From positions 128,536,001 to 128,600,000 of the forward strand of contig CM075351.1 of the NCBI GenBank assembly GCA_037693485.1: 64,000 nucleotides of DNA, read 5' to 3'. Under the pieces are notes generated by a model that worked only from the letters and a program-made list of their open reading frames with translations, was not told where the DNA came from and did no database searches. Below are positions 11,167 through 23,849 of this stretch, one piece after another. This DNA is from Kitagawia praeruptora. Taxonomy: Eukaryota > Streptophyta > Magnoliopsida > Apiales > Apiaceae. How positions within the stretch are numbered: position 1 is the stretch's first letter; the number at the start of each line of letters is the position of its first letter. The translations under genes and the position numbers were made by a program.

Positions 11167-14100
11167 ATGGCAAAAGTAAAGTTCAACACCAATTTCATTG
11201 CTCTAACTAGTGATGTTGAAGCACCCAACGCCAATTTCAAGTGCATTGTGAAGTGGATGTCTGAATCTTACATCAAGAATGCTCTATCTGTTAACCCAAC
11301 TCTATATCTCGACATTCTAGAACAGTTTTAGCAGTCTGCTACAGTGGAGGTGGTGGCTCTTGACTCTGCAATATCCTCGTACATCATCTACTGCAAGATT
11401 CAAGACAAAAATCTCACTATCACTACAGAGGATATGAATGAGGCACTTGGGATGGGTACCAAAGGAGAGGTGTATGACCCACTTGCTACAAATGCTGAAT
11501 TGGAAGACTTCTTTGATTTCATCAAATATGCAGACAGAATCAGTCTTGGGCACTTAAACAGGAAGCATTTGAGGAAGGAATGGAGTTATGTGTTTGCTAC
11601 ACTTCTTCAAGTCTTCACTGCAAGAAAATCTAGCTATGACCAAATCAGTACTCCTGCACAGCAAATAGGCTATGCCTTAGCTTATGGAAAGAAGATAGAC
11701 GTTGGTCTCATCATTCTGCAGGAGCTGTATGGGAGACTTGGTAAGAATTCAGCCAAGAGAGGTAATGAAATTTTCTTCCCTCGTTTTATTCAATCTGTCC
11801 TTAATTTCTTAGATGATAAATTGATTGAATTAGATGGGATGAATAAAAATAGAATAGGCTATCCTAAATCCATGACCAAACTCATTTTTGGTAATTTGGA
11901 GACTAGGAATGATGTGGATGTAAGACTTAACATAACTCCTCATATGGAGAGTTTGTTTAGAACTTACCCCCACAACATGCCAACATTTGCCTCTAAGTCT
12001 GAGTTAGCTAAGCCCAAGCAAGTAGAACAAAATGCTAACCCAGGGCTAGCTAACCAACCCTCTCAACCAAACACTTTACCAATTACTGAACCAACTGCAT
12101 CATCCTCTCAAAAGGGCGATGTTAGTAAAAAGAAGAGAAAGGAAGTATTGTATGCACCCTTAAATATTTTATCTGAAGCAGCATTAGCTGTTGAACTAGG
12201 TCTAGAAAGTAAGGAACCAGAGTCACCCTTACTAAGGCCAAAGAAGAAGAAGAAAACTAAGACCACCTCTTCAGTCACACAAATGGCTGAAGTTGTAAAA
12301 TCAAGGGCAAACAGCTCACTAGATGTGTCCTCTCAACAGGGTGCATCTATAGAATCAAGCATCCTCCCCAATGCACCTTCTTGTATTGAGTCAGCACACA
12401 TGGGAGTGATAAGGCTGACACTACACTGAGTGGAGAGCACATAATACTTGAAACTCCCTCTATCTCTCAGGAGGAGTTGCCAAAATCTACTCTACCACAC
12501 ACTACTCTTCCAGAATCTTCATCTCATATTTCTTTATAGCCTGCAACTCAAGCAATTGAGGAGCAAGGCATTGATCATCAAGAATTCTTTTCTCTTGATG
12601 AGCCAATGAACTCAAGTGACTTGGTGCATGACACCCTGTTCACCACCCAGGACCCACATTTAGATGGTGAGGGAATGCATGCTGGGGCATCTCCTAATGA
12701 CACCATCACAAATATAGAGGTTCCACTAGTTTTCACTAGAGACTCTGTGCCTGTGTCACCTGCTGGTGTAACTCATCCCACTTCTGTGGAGACACTAGTA
12801 GTAGAGTTTTTCCATCCGGTTACAGAAGTTGCATCTGTAACTGAGGAGTCTAGCTTGCCTAGCTCTAGCTCTGACTTTATGTCACAATGGCTGAAGCCTG
12901 TTCACCATGACAGTGCTTTAGGATCAGGGTTTGTTCCACAACAATTGACGGTTGAAGCACTTCAAAGCTTAATTGTGGATCAGATTCCTGAGTTCACAAA
13001 GATTGCACATCACCTCCTCACTGCCAACCTACCAAATCCTGACTATGAAGCTATTCTCCTGTGCCATAAAGAGGATGTGGAGCAACAACAGGCCAAAATT
13101 GTGGATGAGTCTGAGAGAGAAGGCAATATAGATGCCTGGCTTCAAGGAAAGTATGACATTCCTCTCTCAGAAGGCCTATAGTACCTCAGAGAAGAGTACA
13201 TCACTTTACTAGGGTCCAATGCCAATTCTCTCACCCCTAGTGCTGTGTATGAAGCAGTCAATGACAGTTACAAGGGAATTCTCAAGGCTGCAAACTACCT
13301 TGGCAAGGGTCTAAAGACAGAAGTCTCAGAAGTGTGTATAGCCACAACCAAGGAGGTGCATGAGCTAAAAAGGGTTTTTGATTCCAAATTCCCTCAACTG
13401 GAAACTGTGGTCAAGGAAATTCTAGCCTGCAAGTCTAGTTGTATCAAAATGGACAATGGCTTGGCCCTTCTCAAGGATACTGTCACAGGGCTGGGGCATA
13501 AGTTTCAATCTCTGTCTGATCAAACCACAGACTCAAATGCCATGCTGAGAATACTGTTCAAGAATCAATATGGGGATAAGCTGGTAACTAAGGTCCCTGT
13601 TCATGACATGACCAAGTATGAAGTCCAGAGACTCAAGGATCAATCACTTTCTGGTTTCAGGGCACATGAGCTATTCACTAAAGTGGATACTCTTGAAAAG
13701 GAAGTGGCTACTCTCACTAAGTCCAATGCTCATCTTACAGACAAGGTTGCACTTCTCAATGATCAGTTGGACACTCAAGCAACCACCATAGCTGATGTTC
13801 TTCTGCATCAACAATCTATGTTGGCTGCTATGATGAAGCATATGGGTCTTCCTCTCCTTGAAGAATCTTCCACCCCAAAGGTCACTTCTAAAGCCTCTGT
13901 GCCTGACAACAAGCCTAAGGGGGAGAAGAGGACAAGGAATTCAAATACTAAGGGGGAGAAACCCAAGGAAAAAGGGATAAAGTTAAGAGAGGGTGATCAC
14001 CAAAGGGCAAATAAATCTCCAACTCATGTGCCAGGCAAAGGAAAAACAAAGGTTGATGAGCCTCACACCTCACTGCCAGTTGTTACTCTACCAACTGTGC

Positions 14101-15929
14101 ACGTCATTACTCCTGGTGGCCAGAAGCAATCTATCACAACCATAGTGGTTGCAGGGAGTATGCCATCTGACAAACCTCCATCCTTCATATCTGAAAGTGC
14201 CAAGCCTATAGAAGTCAAAGTAATTACTGAGGCCAAGCTACAAGAAGTTGCTAACTCAAATGTTTATCATGATAAAGCCTTCTTGGAGTTTCTGAAAGCC
14301 ACAAGGGAACAGGCTGGTGACACTCAGTTCTATCTGAGGGAGTTGAAGGAGCAGATTGACTACATCACTGTCATCCCCAAGAAAGTCAATAATCTATGGT
14401 TCAAGGAGATAGTGATGATATCTAAATCAAAGATATGGCATCTAACATACAAGACTCTACAAGCCCTAAAACACTCAGAGAAATTTGCCATACTTGAGCT
14501 TATTGAGAAGAGAAATGAGAACAACAAAAGTCTGTTTGATGATTTGAGGAATGGCCAACCTTCAAGGCTGCCAGAAGTGATCAAGAAGCCATGGACAATC
14601 ATCTATCAGTCTGGCACCAAAATTGAAGACATCAAGCAATTGGTCATTCCCCATGATCTCACTTTTTGAAATCACAGACTGGTCATTGCTATAATTGATC
14701 AACTACAGAAGAAGGTTGAAACCAGAAATGCTGAAGAAATTGAAGCACTGCACATTCTCAGATCTTTTATAGCAACTGGTGAAACTCCAGAGAGGGCTCA
14801 ACCTAGGAGAAATAAGGATGATGACTCTGAAGACAAAAGTGATGGGAGGAGGAGACATCATAGGAGAGATAAGGGTGATGAAGATGAGAAGAAGAAGAAG
14901 GATGACAAGAATAAGAAAGATGGTGATGACCAAGGAAAAGTCTATGAGAGGAAAATTGGAAAACAATAAGCCTTAGGCATTGCTAGCAGTAACCTCACCA
15001 CAACACAAGGCTCTGAGTCTAGGTTGAATACTGTTAGTAATGACCTACCAAAATCTGATTCGATGGCTTCTGCAACTGTTTTGCCACCTCAAGAAGAGGA
15101 GAAGATTCAAGTCAAGAAACCATGTGTATGTTTCAGAAAGCAAACTGCTAATGGAATACTACTATGGTCTACCAACAAGGGTCATAAGTTTCTGCCTAGC
15201 AATCATTCAAGAAGGAGTAAATTTAAGCATGCTGCAAGAAGGGTGAAGATATCGAAGTCAAAGGCACTGACAATAATTCCAGGATTGAACCTACCACCTC
15301 TGGATGAAATCTATGATGAAGACCAACTGCAGTTCATATGGGCTCAAAGAATCTATCATGTTGCCATTGTTGATGACTTTCTTGAAATAAAATATACTGA
15401 TGGAAGACAGAAGAAATTCAGACAAGGAACATGTCAGCACTGGGGCAAGCTATATGACATAGAAAGAATAATTGCAATGTTGGATTATGAAGACAGAGTG
15501 GAAAGGGTATGGAAGCTGGAGTTAATTGACTTTGTCAAAATGAAGAGAGATCACCAGACAGAAATGAGAAAGAACAGTGAGGAGCTACTAAAGAAAAGGG
15601 AGGAGGAGTTTGCTGCAATGGAAACTAAGGCTGATGAATTGAGAGCTATGGGTCTGTGTAGAGTCAAGTTTAATCCTTACATCATTGAGTACAAGAAATA
15701 TGGTAGAAATGTAAAGATTAGAATGGACTACATCAGTTCCTATTCTGAGAAACATCTGAATGAAGTACTTAAAGATTTATCAGGCTCCCCTCTAATTGAA
15801 GAACTCACTGCAATGAAAGACATTATTCTTGCCATGGAGGAAAATGCAAAGAAGAAAGCCAAAGAAGCTGAGGAGAAAATGAAAAATGAGAATCAGCAAG
15901 CCAAAGCTCAAGAGATGAATCCAAAATGA
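11167..15929 (+). pseudogene. Copia-1 giant accessory ORF (about 1590 codons), broken
   Basis: From the ATG at 11167 the same frame, with one frameshift near 12400, stays open to 15929 apart from stops at 11329, 12537, 13179, 14667 and 14967. The N-terminal 300 residues are globular and recall, from memory, the plant-specific domain found in accessory ORFs of giant Copia elements (motifs such as YLDILEQF, EDMNEALGMG, FFPRFIQSVLNFLD). The middle is low-complexity, S/T/P-rich and charged, with a coiled-coil stretch about 13240-13830 and a K/D/R-rich stretch about 14800-14960. The C-terminal part (15100-15930) is again ordered, with IWAQRIYHVAIVDDFLEI and a long K/E helix at the end. I see no signal peptide or clear membrane segment, so the label 'envelope-like' is not supported. 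Function unknown. Confidence 0.7.
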
Positions 15930-16079
15930 TATGGCTAGTAGTTTTTCATAACTTGTAAGAACACTTCTGTGAACTTTCTTCAATCAATCTACATACCTGT
16001 ACTTTTAAAGTTTTATCTTTATGTATGTTAGGCTTGTTTTCAGACATGAAATTGTGACTAAGGGTCTCACTCACAATTT

Positions 16080-16087
16080 GGGGGAGA
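16080..16087 (+). other. Copia-1 polypurine tract
   Basis: GGGGGAGA lies directly upstream of the 3' LTR start TGTTAG at 16089, the usual plus-strand primer position for Copia elements. Confidence 0.85.
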
Positions 16088-16088
16088 T

Positions 16089-17384
16089 TGTTAGTTACAG
16101 AGGCATGCCTGTATACATCTAATAACAAGCCTAATTGTTTGTAATGCTTTGCATTACTTACATGACCTCTTAACTGAGGGAACCTCTAGTTGTAGAGTTT
16201 CTGTTTGTATTATACTTGTAGTAGGCATCAAATCCTAGTTGTGTAATTGTATTTATAGAGTCTAGAATAATGCTTGAAAGAAGTTCCAAGGTTCATGCCT
16301 CAAGCAAGAAGATAAAGACTGTCAAATAATCACAGTTGGGATTTGAAGAAATGAAGAATTTGCCTAAGTACCAATTCGAGAAGTATATTTGTCTATTCGA
16401 TAAGTCCAGCATTCGAGAAGTCAGGGATTCGATATCTCAAGACACTATTCGATATCTCTGAATACACTGTTCGATATCTCATTCGATACCTCAGAGATTC
16501 GACATGTCTATGTACTCTATTCGAGAACTCAGGAAGTCAACAAGTCATAGTAGTATTCGAGTTCTCAAGGAGTCAACAAGTCAAAGTTCCATTCGATATC
16601 TCAAGGACTCAGAAAGCTATTCGATATCTCAAGGATTCGACAAGTCAAGTGTTCTATTCGACAACTCAAGGAATCCTGAAGAAAAGAGCTATTCGAGAAG
16701 TAATTCGATATGTCAATATAACAGTGTTCGAGAACTCAGAGTTATCGATCAAGTCAATTCTAGTTCTCGAATCAACTACTTAGTCACTTCTCGAATACAT
16801 TCTTGGAGACAAAGTACTGAAGAAATTGTACAAGTCAGAAACCTGCAATAAGCCAATGCACTTTATGGACCACAATCTGTAACGTGCTCTGGAAAGCCTA
16901 CAAGGAAGCTTGGAGAGATATAGAAGAGACAAGGGGCTAAAGAAGTGGATCTGAACAGGCTTTGCAAAGTCAAATCTGTAACCGTTTGGACACTTACTCA
17001 AAAAGGATAGACAGACTAGAAAGTAATTTGTTCAGCTACCTTATTTGTAGTAAGCTGTATCCATGTTCTATAAGGATACAGCCTCGCTTCCTTAGTTAAT
17101 TAACTTTGTAACTTTGTGAGTCAAGTTTTTCATACACTACAAGCTGTATCTCTCTGAGAAAAACGAAGCTGAGAATACTATCATTTGTATTCACAGATTG
17201 TAGCAACCTTTATCTAATAATACATTAGATCAATGTGATAACGGTGTCTTGTGTTGTTCTTTATCTGCATCTTCACTTCTGCACACACAAACTCTTATTT
17301 GCTACATAGACTCTTAAACAAAGAAAAGTTCAAGAATACATTCACCCCCCCTCTGTATTCTTCTATCGTATTCAATACTTAACA
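16089..17384 (+). repeat. Copia-1 3' LTR (1296 bp)
   Basis: It starts TGTTAGTTACAG after the polypurine tract and ends TACTTAACA, giving the inverted ends TGTTA/TAACA. The 5' partner is off-window, so age cannot be estimated. The region 16374-16800 is packed with about 17 copies of a degenerate 12-mer of the type ATTCGANANSTC. Small ORFs here are by-products of that repeat. Confidence 0.85.
16374..16800 (+). repeat. Interspersed short motif array ATTCGA(G/T/C)A..TC
   Basis: About 17 direct and 2 inverted copies of a short motif (ATTCGAGAAGTC, ATTCGATATCTC, ATTCGACAAGTC and similar) occur within 430 bp, at irregular spacing of 15-45 bp. The reverse-complement form is clustered at 10580-11060 in the same element. 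They could be protein-binding sites or pairing sites in the RNA; neither is shown. Confidence 0.75.
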
Positions 17385-17558
17385 TATAGTTAGTAAAAAC
17401 TTAATCTTGTTATTTGTCTTAGCAGTGGATAATAATCATACATTGTTGCATAGGTGCATGAACTGAATTGAAACCATAACCAGATCTCTGTGGGAATGAA
17501 CTCAACTTATATATGTATTACTTGTGACCACGTACGCTTGCGTGATTTAGTGCAAACA
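17385..17558 (+). repeat. Athila-like LTR tail fragment
   Basis: It closely matches the last ~170 bp of the Athila-like LTRs at 21331-22688 and 26530-27886 (shared blocks CATTGTTGCATAGGTGCATG and ACCACGTACGCTTGCGTGAT) and ends GTGCAAACA. Its left side is replaced by the end of Copia-1, so Copia-1 inserted into this LTR. The rest should lie left of Copia-1, off-window. Confidence 0.8.
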
Positions 17559-18588
17559 CTCCCCTGCTTCCTTCTCTTCGACTGAAATTTCCCCTCAACC
17601 CAGCCTCCTCCTCTTTTCTTTTCTTTTCGATGCAAACTCCCTATCTCCCTTTTCTTTTCTCAATTTTCCTTTGACTGGCCGCTGTTTACTTATTGTCTGT
17701 TTTCCGAGTCTCTACCGAGTTTTCATCGATTTTGTTCTCGCAGCTTCGAGTTTGAGTTTGATTAAGTATGATTGTGGTTCGTATTGTGATTGGTTGAGTC
17801 GAGTCAGTTAATTGTTCTTGCTGGGTTTAGTCAAGTTTATTTCCAAATTCGAGTTGTTGTTTTTGAGTCTGAGTTCTGAGTTTAGTTTACTGAATCATGG
17901 TTTTTTGTTTGTTGAATTCGACTTATGATTTCTTGTTTCGAATTACTAGGTTAGCAGGTTTTGGTATGCTGAGTTTGTAGGATTTGCAAATGGTCGTTTT
18001 GTTTGATCGCTGAGTTCATTTACTGGGTTCCCGAGTTGAGTAGCAATGTTAGGCTGAGCTGGTTTTGTTTTCTCTTTGGTCTTTGTTTGCTTGTTCTGTA
18101 TCGAGCTGCCGAGTAAAATCTGCGAGTTGGATAATACTGAGTCATTGGTCCTGTCTTGAATTTGCTGAAGTTTAAATGTTTAAATGTTTTGTTCTGCTGT
18201 TTATTTGTGTTCGATTTTTATGTTTTGTTTTGTGAAGAATATTCGTGTTTTCTATTTTGATTTCTGTTGGTTTGAAAATTCTTGATTTGGGAATAAATGG
18301 CTAGTTGAAATTACAAACGAATCATGTCGGATTTTCTTTAAAAATTTCTGTAAATAAAAAGTTTTTAATAATTTAGTTTAGTTTTAGAATAATTAGAATA
18401 TATTAGAGTTTAAAATTAGGAACTAATTAGTAAAATCAAAATTTTTCAAAACCCAAATTGTCTAGTTCGATTAAATTAAAAATTAAGGTTTACGAAAATA
18501 ATAAGTCTCTGTGGATCGATATCTCAAGTATTAAAACGATAAAATTTTGCGCTTGCAATTTAAATCTCTACTTTTAGCACATCATATG
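17559..18588. other. Leader/intron-like DNA, no gene seen
   Basis: It begins with a C/T-rich stretch (17559-17700) like a plant 5' UTR, continues as T/G-rich DNA like a plant first intron (17700-18300), then AT-rich DNA. No ORF of note. With the solo LTR at 18589-27925 removed it is continuous with the ALADIN fragment at 28113. It may therefore belong to the same captured gene or to the CACTA element ending at 34404. Confidence 0.4.
18584..18588. other. Target site duplication ATATG (left copy)
   Basis: ATATG immediately precedes the solo LTR start TGTAAC at 18589; the other copy follows its end at 27926-27930. Confidence 0.85.
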
Positions 18589-21330
18589 TGTAACAACCCG
18601 AATTTTCAAAGTGAAACTTTTATTATTATTTTACGTTGACCGATTGGTGTGATGAGAGAAGAGAATAGTTAAATATTATTTTATAATATTTATCGATTGT
18701 GGAACATTTATGTGGTTAAATGTTGTTGGTGTATGGTTAAGTGGAAAATAGGTTTATTTTAATTTTTATGAATTTAAATCAATGTGACTTAACTGCCTAA
18801 GTGATTATGTGAGTCATTTTAATTAAATCGTTATGTATATGTGACTTATATGTAGAGTTGATATGATTAAATATGCTTATATGGATTTTTATTACATTTA
18901 AATGCTAGTTTAAAGCATTGTTTAATTTTTCTAAAAATTTTGGAGCATCGAAAAATCATGAAATCTCTTTCATAAAGTTTCTTCAGTATTTAGAAACGTT
19001 TTAAAAATGCAAGTTTATTTTATTTGGGCTCCAATAATTTTTAGTGTCTCACCGTCTTTTAAGATGATAAATCTTGTAAATTCTCTAATAAAATAATTAC
19101 AATTCGTAAAAATATATTTTTGGTACGTATGTGTTCCTAAATTTATACTTTTGATTATAAAAATAAGAGTTTGATTTATTTTGGGCATTTTGAATTTTTA
19201 AATGATTTTAGCAAAGGAATTTCTTTTTAAAAGACTATTTCCTGTAAAATTCATATCTTTTTATTTACAAGTCCAAAAAATAATTTAAAAATATGCATGT
19301 GATTCTCATTGGGTGAATTTTATTTTAAAAATGTAAAATCACAGAATTTTTACAAAAACCAATTTAATTTGATTTATTAGAAATTAGAATAAAGATTTAA
19401 ATGTTAGTGGGGTGATAAGATTAAAAGAATGCATTTGTAAGTATTAATACTCTTTCTCCCCTTTATTTTTTTCATTTCCACCGAGACACTCCTCTCTCTT
19501 CTCTCCCATTTCAATTGACGTGCGGACTCGATCGCGGTGAATAAGACTGGTGGCAATCGCAAGTGCATCGAATTAAGGAAGGATCAAATCGGAAGATTGG
19601 ATACCGCGGGACAGACGAACGAATGTTCTCTCTAAATAGTCAAGCGTACTTATTAGCTAGGACCTAAGGCAAGTCTACTAACCGTACTCTTTCGTTTAGA
19701 GTATGTATGATTTTAAAATATTATGCTTTCTTATAAACGAGAATTCTGCAAATGCTTTATTTAAACTCGTAAATTCGCGAGAAATCATTCAATTCATTTA
19801 AATCAGTTTTATAATTGCTTTCCACTTATCACAAGTGTTAACTCCTTTCTTTGGAACCTTATAGCACAAACCTTATTGATATTGAGATTTGTCTTGTGAT
19901 TCTTATTCCTGAAATAATACCTTTGCTATACCCTGAATCGAATCTCAAATATTATTCTGATTGTACCTTTGATTTACCATATGAGCTTATTTAATACCTA
20001 TGACCAGTTCTTGAATTTCTTTCGAATGATTATTCAGATTTACATTCAACTTGTTGAAAAGCGTAAACCAGTTTTATTTAAATCTCCTTATACTAGGCTG
20101 ATCTTTTGTCAATAAGTATAGGGAATGTTTCTATTGCTTGAATTTTGAAACTGTTGAAAATTGTTAAAATTGATTTTGAAATTGTGGGATAAAAATAAAA
20201 ATGTTTTAGACCGTGACGCCGGTCTGTGAAATTTATATGGCTGTACGGAGCCATAGCCAATGTCAATAAGTGCCTCTTAAGGATTCTAAATAAAGGAGGA
20301 ATCACATGTACGGGTGTGATATCCGGAGCTATTCGCGGGCTGATCACCCGGCTAGCTCGTAGCGTTCAAGTTGAAATCCCAAGTTTTTATAATATTTTTA
20401 AAATTGATGATTAAAGTTGTAAACTCTTATCTTGATATCTCATTCCTTATGATTCAGTTCTTCATAACTTAAACCAAATTTGGATATTGCTTATTCATCA
20501 GAACTTTGTTAAATACCCCTTTGCTATAATTGATAACTATAACATTATTAGTAATTGAGCCTGATAAAGTTATTGTGAACCTCTTAATTATTTATCCCAT
20601 CAATTTTTTATACTTGTCCATTCTACTATGATATTTGATGAGATAAATATCAAAATTGATTTATATTCTGTAAGAGAATTTCCTATTAAAGTTCGTTGTT
20701 TAAACGTCAAAATTGTTTTAAAGCTTTGAAAGTGAATCATTTATTGAATTCTAAAAACCTCCCTCCTATTTGGAAATTGTTATTATGAATATTTCAAAAA
20801 TATTATCATCCGCATATTGGGTTTGAAACCTTTAAAGTTTTTCTAAAAGTATATTAGTATACTCTATTATATACTTGTTGAGCGCTTCTCTCGCTCACTC
20901 TTGATTTTACTTAAATCTTATTTTACAGAGATAAATAGTTGATGTGATCGATCTAGATTAGCTCGAAGCAGGGAAGGACTTGGATCAAGATGATATTGGC
21001 TTAGAGCATTCTGTCTTCCAAAATAGTCTACTAGATGTATAGTTAGATTGGTTATATATTTATACTTGTGTTGTATTATTTGTTGTATTAAAATATTGTG
21101 GCTGTTGTATATCTTATATCAAGGTGATATTAAGAGCATAAGATTGTATAAGAGATTGTTGTAATAAGAGTTGTGAGTTAATAAAAGAAGTTAATATTAT
21201 TCTGTTTTGGATTTCTTGTTTTCTAGTCTATAACCTGAAAAGATCTTGTTAGGTTGGGGTCAGATGTCATGTTTTAGATTAAATATTGGCAGGTGATTGT
21301 TTGATTATTAAAGTTTTCCGCAATAGCGAC

Positions 21331-22688
21331 TGATAAGTGGAGTTTATATCCACTTGGAGCATTCTAAATCGGCTTAAATTGATTGTCTTGGGCTCAAGTT
21401 TCTTGTAGTTTTGATGTGTTTTGTTTAGTTGTGCAGATTTACAAGGATGTTGATTATGGTGGATGTTTTTGTCATTTTTAGAGATTTAATTTATTAAAAT
21501 TTGGATTTATTGGGCTGCACGCGTGAGATTCACTGTTTGGGCCATATCTTGAGTTCTAGAAGTCAGTTTTGGGCGATCTTACTGTCCACGAGAAGATAAT
21601 AGAATTCTCTATCATTCTAAAGTGGTCCAGAGGTCCAATTGCAGCTGGAACATTCTAGAATTACTGAAGAAAAGACAGCTGCGAATTTCACTTTAAATCA
21701 GAATCAGTTTAGGAAACGTACTTCTATTATAATTCTGATTTGTTATTTTCTTGTTGGGCAAGATGTCTAGAGCCTATATAAACACATCCAACCCTTGTAA
21801 TAGATCATCATCATTAGGGAGAACCATTACATATCAATTACTTAGATTTATTTGTATTTTTTCATATCTTGGTTTTTATCATGGTTTCACTTGATCCCAT
21901 GATGACGAGAGGTTCAATTATGAACTAATCGTTGTCATGGGATTCTAACGGATTTATTTATGGATCTTTAGTATCTTGATGCTTTAAAGATCTGTGTGAT
22001 GTATATTTGATATCCTCGTATGGTTATGCTTAATTGTTAGATGTGTAGCTAACATCTAATTTGTTAATCTCTTGTGAAGTGAAAGTGAATCTTGAGATTT
22101 AGAACTTGCCATGCTAGCATAGGTTCATGATTGTTTATCAACATGATTCGTAGTATGAGATGAGAATACTTATATTGCCCTATGTGATCAATGTGGATAA
22201 CTTGTTCTTCAACCGTTATGTTTTCAAATTCTATAGACATATAGGGTCTAAGCATAATTGGTGTCTATTCATCTTCTATCTCTTTTGTGGATGTATGTTT
22301 AGTTTGGTATGCGTATCCTGACAGGTAGCGTATACTTGTTTCGTGTTATCCGATCAGATATCATAACCATTGCATATAGTGATTAAAGGCGTCAGATCTA
22401 AGCGAAGTATTTAATGAAGTTAGGATTCCATGGTTTTTCTTGCAGAAGTAATTAGATTTCAATTCTTGTTAGTTAGTTAATTCTTAGTTTGTTAATTTAC
22501 CTCCTTAGTTAATTTTAGTTAATTAAAACCTAAATCTTGTTATTTATCTTAGCAGTGATTAATAACCATACATTGTTGCATAGGTGCATGAACTGAATTG
22601 AAACCATAACCAGATCTCTGTGGGAACGAACTTGACTTCTATCTGTATTACTTGTGACCACGTACGCTTGCGTGATTTAGTGTAAACA
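21331..22688 (+). repeat. Athila-like 5' LTR
   Basis: It runs from TGATAAGTGGAG to GTGTAAACA. A TATA box (TATATAAA, 21775-21782) precedes the likely transcription start. Small ORFs in it are repeated in the 3' LTR and are not genes. Confidence 0.9.
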
Positions 22689-22694
22689 AGTTTT

Positions 22695-22712
22695 TGACGC
22701 CGCTGCCGGGGA
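22695..22712 (+). other. Primer-binding site (tRNA-Asp type)
   Basis: TGACGCCGCTGCCGGGGA lies six bases after the 5' LTR end. It differs at two positions from the usual Athila/Tat site TGGCGCCGTTGCCGGGGA. Confidence 0.75.
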
Positions 22713-22892
22713 TCATCGGTGTTTTATTTTTAGTTTATGTGCTTGTCAATAGTGGTCGTTAGCGTTCACTGACTCGGATTTGTTGTTCTTATCTATTTTG
22801 TTTAGTTTGGTGTGTTCAGGTACTTGAGTGTTTGAAAATGGTAGGTCTGGAGTTGCCATGGTGGGCATATTCCTCAGCAATGTGAGCGGTGT

Positions 22893-23849
22893 TTGGGCGT
22901 TCATGATCCCTCACAATATTGTTACTACGGAGGTGTTGATCCATATGTTAGTTATGAGGAACAACCATATTTTCAATACCATCCTCAACAGTACCAGCAA
23001 GATGTTCCAGATATGTCATATTTCTTTGGGAGTGAAGAGTTTCAACATCAGCAACCTACTCCTAATTTTCAGTCAGATGAGGTTGATGCTATGGAGGAGA
23101 TTAGGATGCTTCTAAAGAGTACTGAGGAGTCTATCAATTCTATGGTGACACTAGCTGCTTAAGTTTTGAGTGCCTTGGAACAAGAGAATCAACAATTCAT
23201 GCTAGAGGCAACACCAGAGGATAATGGTGACTTGGAGCAAGGTACTGCATGCTTAATTGAGGAAGACAAATTCCAAGAGGAGGTTAGTGTTTGCAAGCCA
23301 TGTGAGGAATTTGATCATATTAGGATGGTGGATGATTTGGAAAGGGCACTATTTGGGACAGACACTGTTGAGCTGCAGAAATTTCAAAAATTGGTATGTG
23401 CGAACCAAGAGGATGAAGAACATGGGAAAGATGCAGATTTTCTACTTGTCTCAGAGTATAAAGATGGAGGTAGCGCATTAGAGCCAATGGAGGAAGTTCT
23501 CTTTGAGGAACCAAAGGCTTCAACAATTTACATTTACCCTCCTCCATTATATTCAAGCGAAGCCCGCGAATGTGTGTTGTTCTACAAATTGTCAGATTTT
23601 GGGGCAACAGATGAAGGCATTGGACTAGGACATAGTTGTTACATGAATAGGCCAAACAAGGAGAAGGAGCAAAAAGTGTGCCGCCGAGATGATGATGAAG
23701 TATTGCGAAGAGAGGACCAGGCGAATTATTATCACCCTGAATGGAGGCTTGGAAGTAACGTCAAGCTATTGACGTTAAAGAAGCGCTTCGTGGGAGGCAA
23801 CCCGCACATTAGTGTAGAGAGAGAAAAAAAAAATTTGAGTGTTGTATGA
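22893..23849 (+). pseudogene. Athila-like gag-region ORF remnant
   Basis: A frame of about 318 codons is interrupted once by TAA at 23163-23165. The first 90 residues are rich in Y, Q and P (SYEEQPYFQYHPQQYQQ) and end in an amphipathic stretch (EEIRMLLKSTEESINSM) like the leader-gag region of Athila/Tat elements. The second part is very acidic, with many E and D. No zinc knuckle or protease motif is visible. It may be a remnant of gag plus joined downstream sequence from a deletion derivative. The frame ends in an A-rich run (23823-23890). Function of the protein, if any is made, is unknown. Confidence 0.5.

Larger units (their letters stand above)
5894..17384 (+). mobile_element. Copia-1, 3' part of SIRE/Maximus-like element
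   Basis: In order it carries the C-terminal part of gag with a zinc knuckle, protease, integrase, reverse transcriptase, RNase H, an accessory ORF of about 1590 codons, a polypurine tract and a 3' LTR (16089-17384). The 5' LTR and the start of gag are cut off by the gypsy insertion at 5893 and should lie left of the window. The gene order protease-integrase-RT is diagnostic of Copia; a coiled-coil gag plus a large ORF 3' of pol fits the SIRE/Maximus lineage by general knowledge. All ORFs are broken, so this copy is dead. The right flank (17385 on) is the tail of an Athila-like LTR, so Copia-1 inserted there. Confidence 0.85.

Noticed and set aside
11167..15929. Calling the accessory ORF an envelope gene
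   Set aside because: No signal peptide, transmembrane segment or surface-protein pattern is visible, and position alone is not enough.
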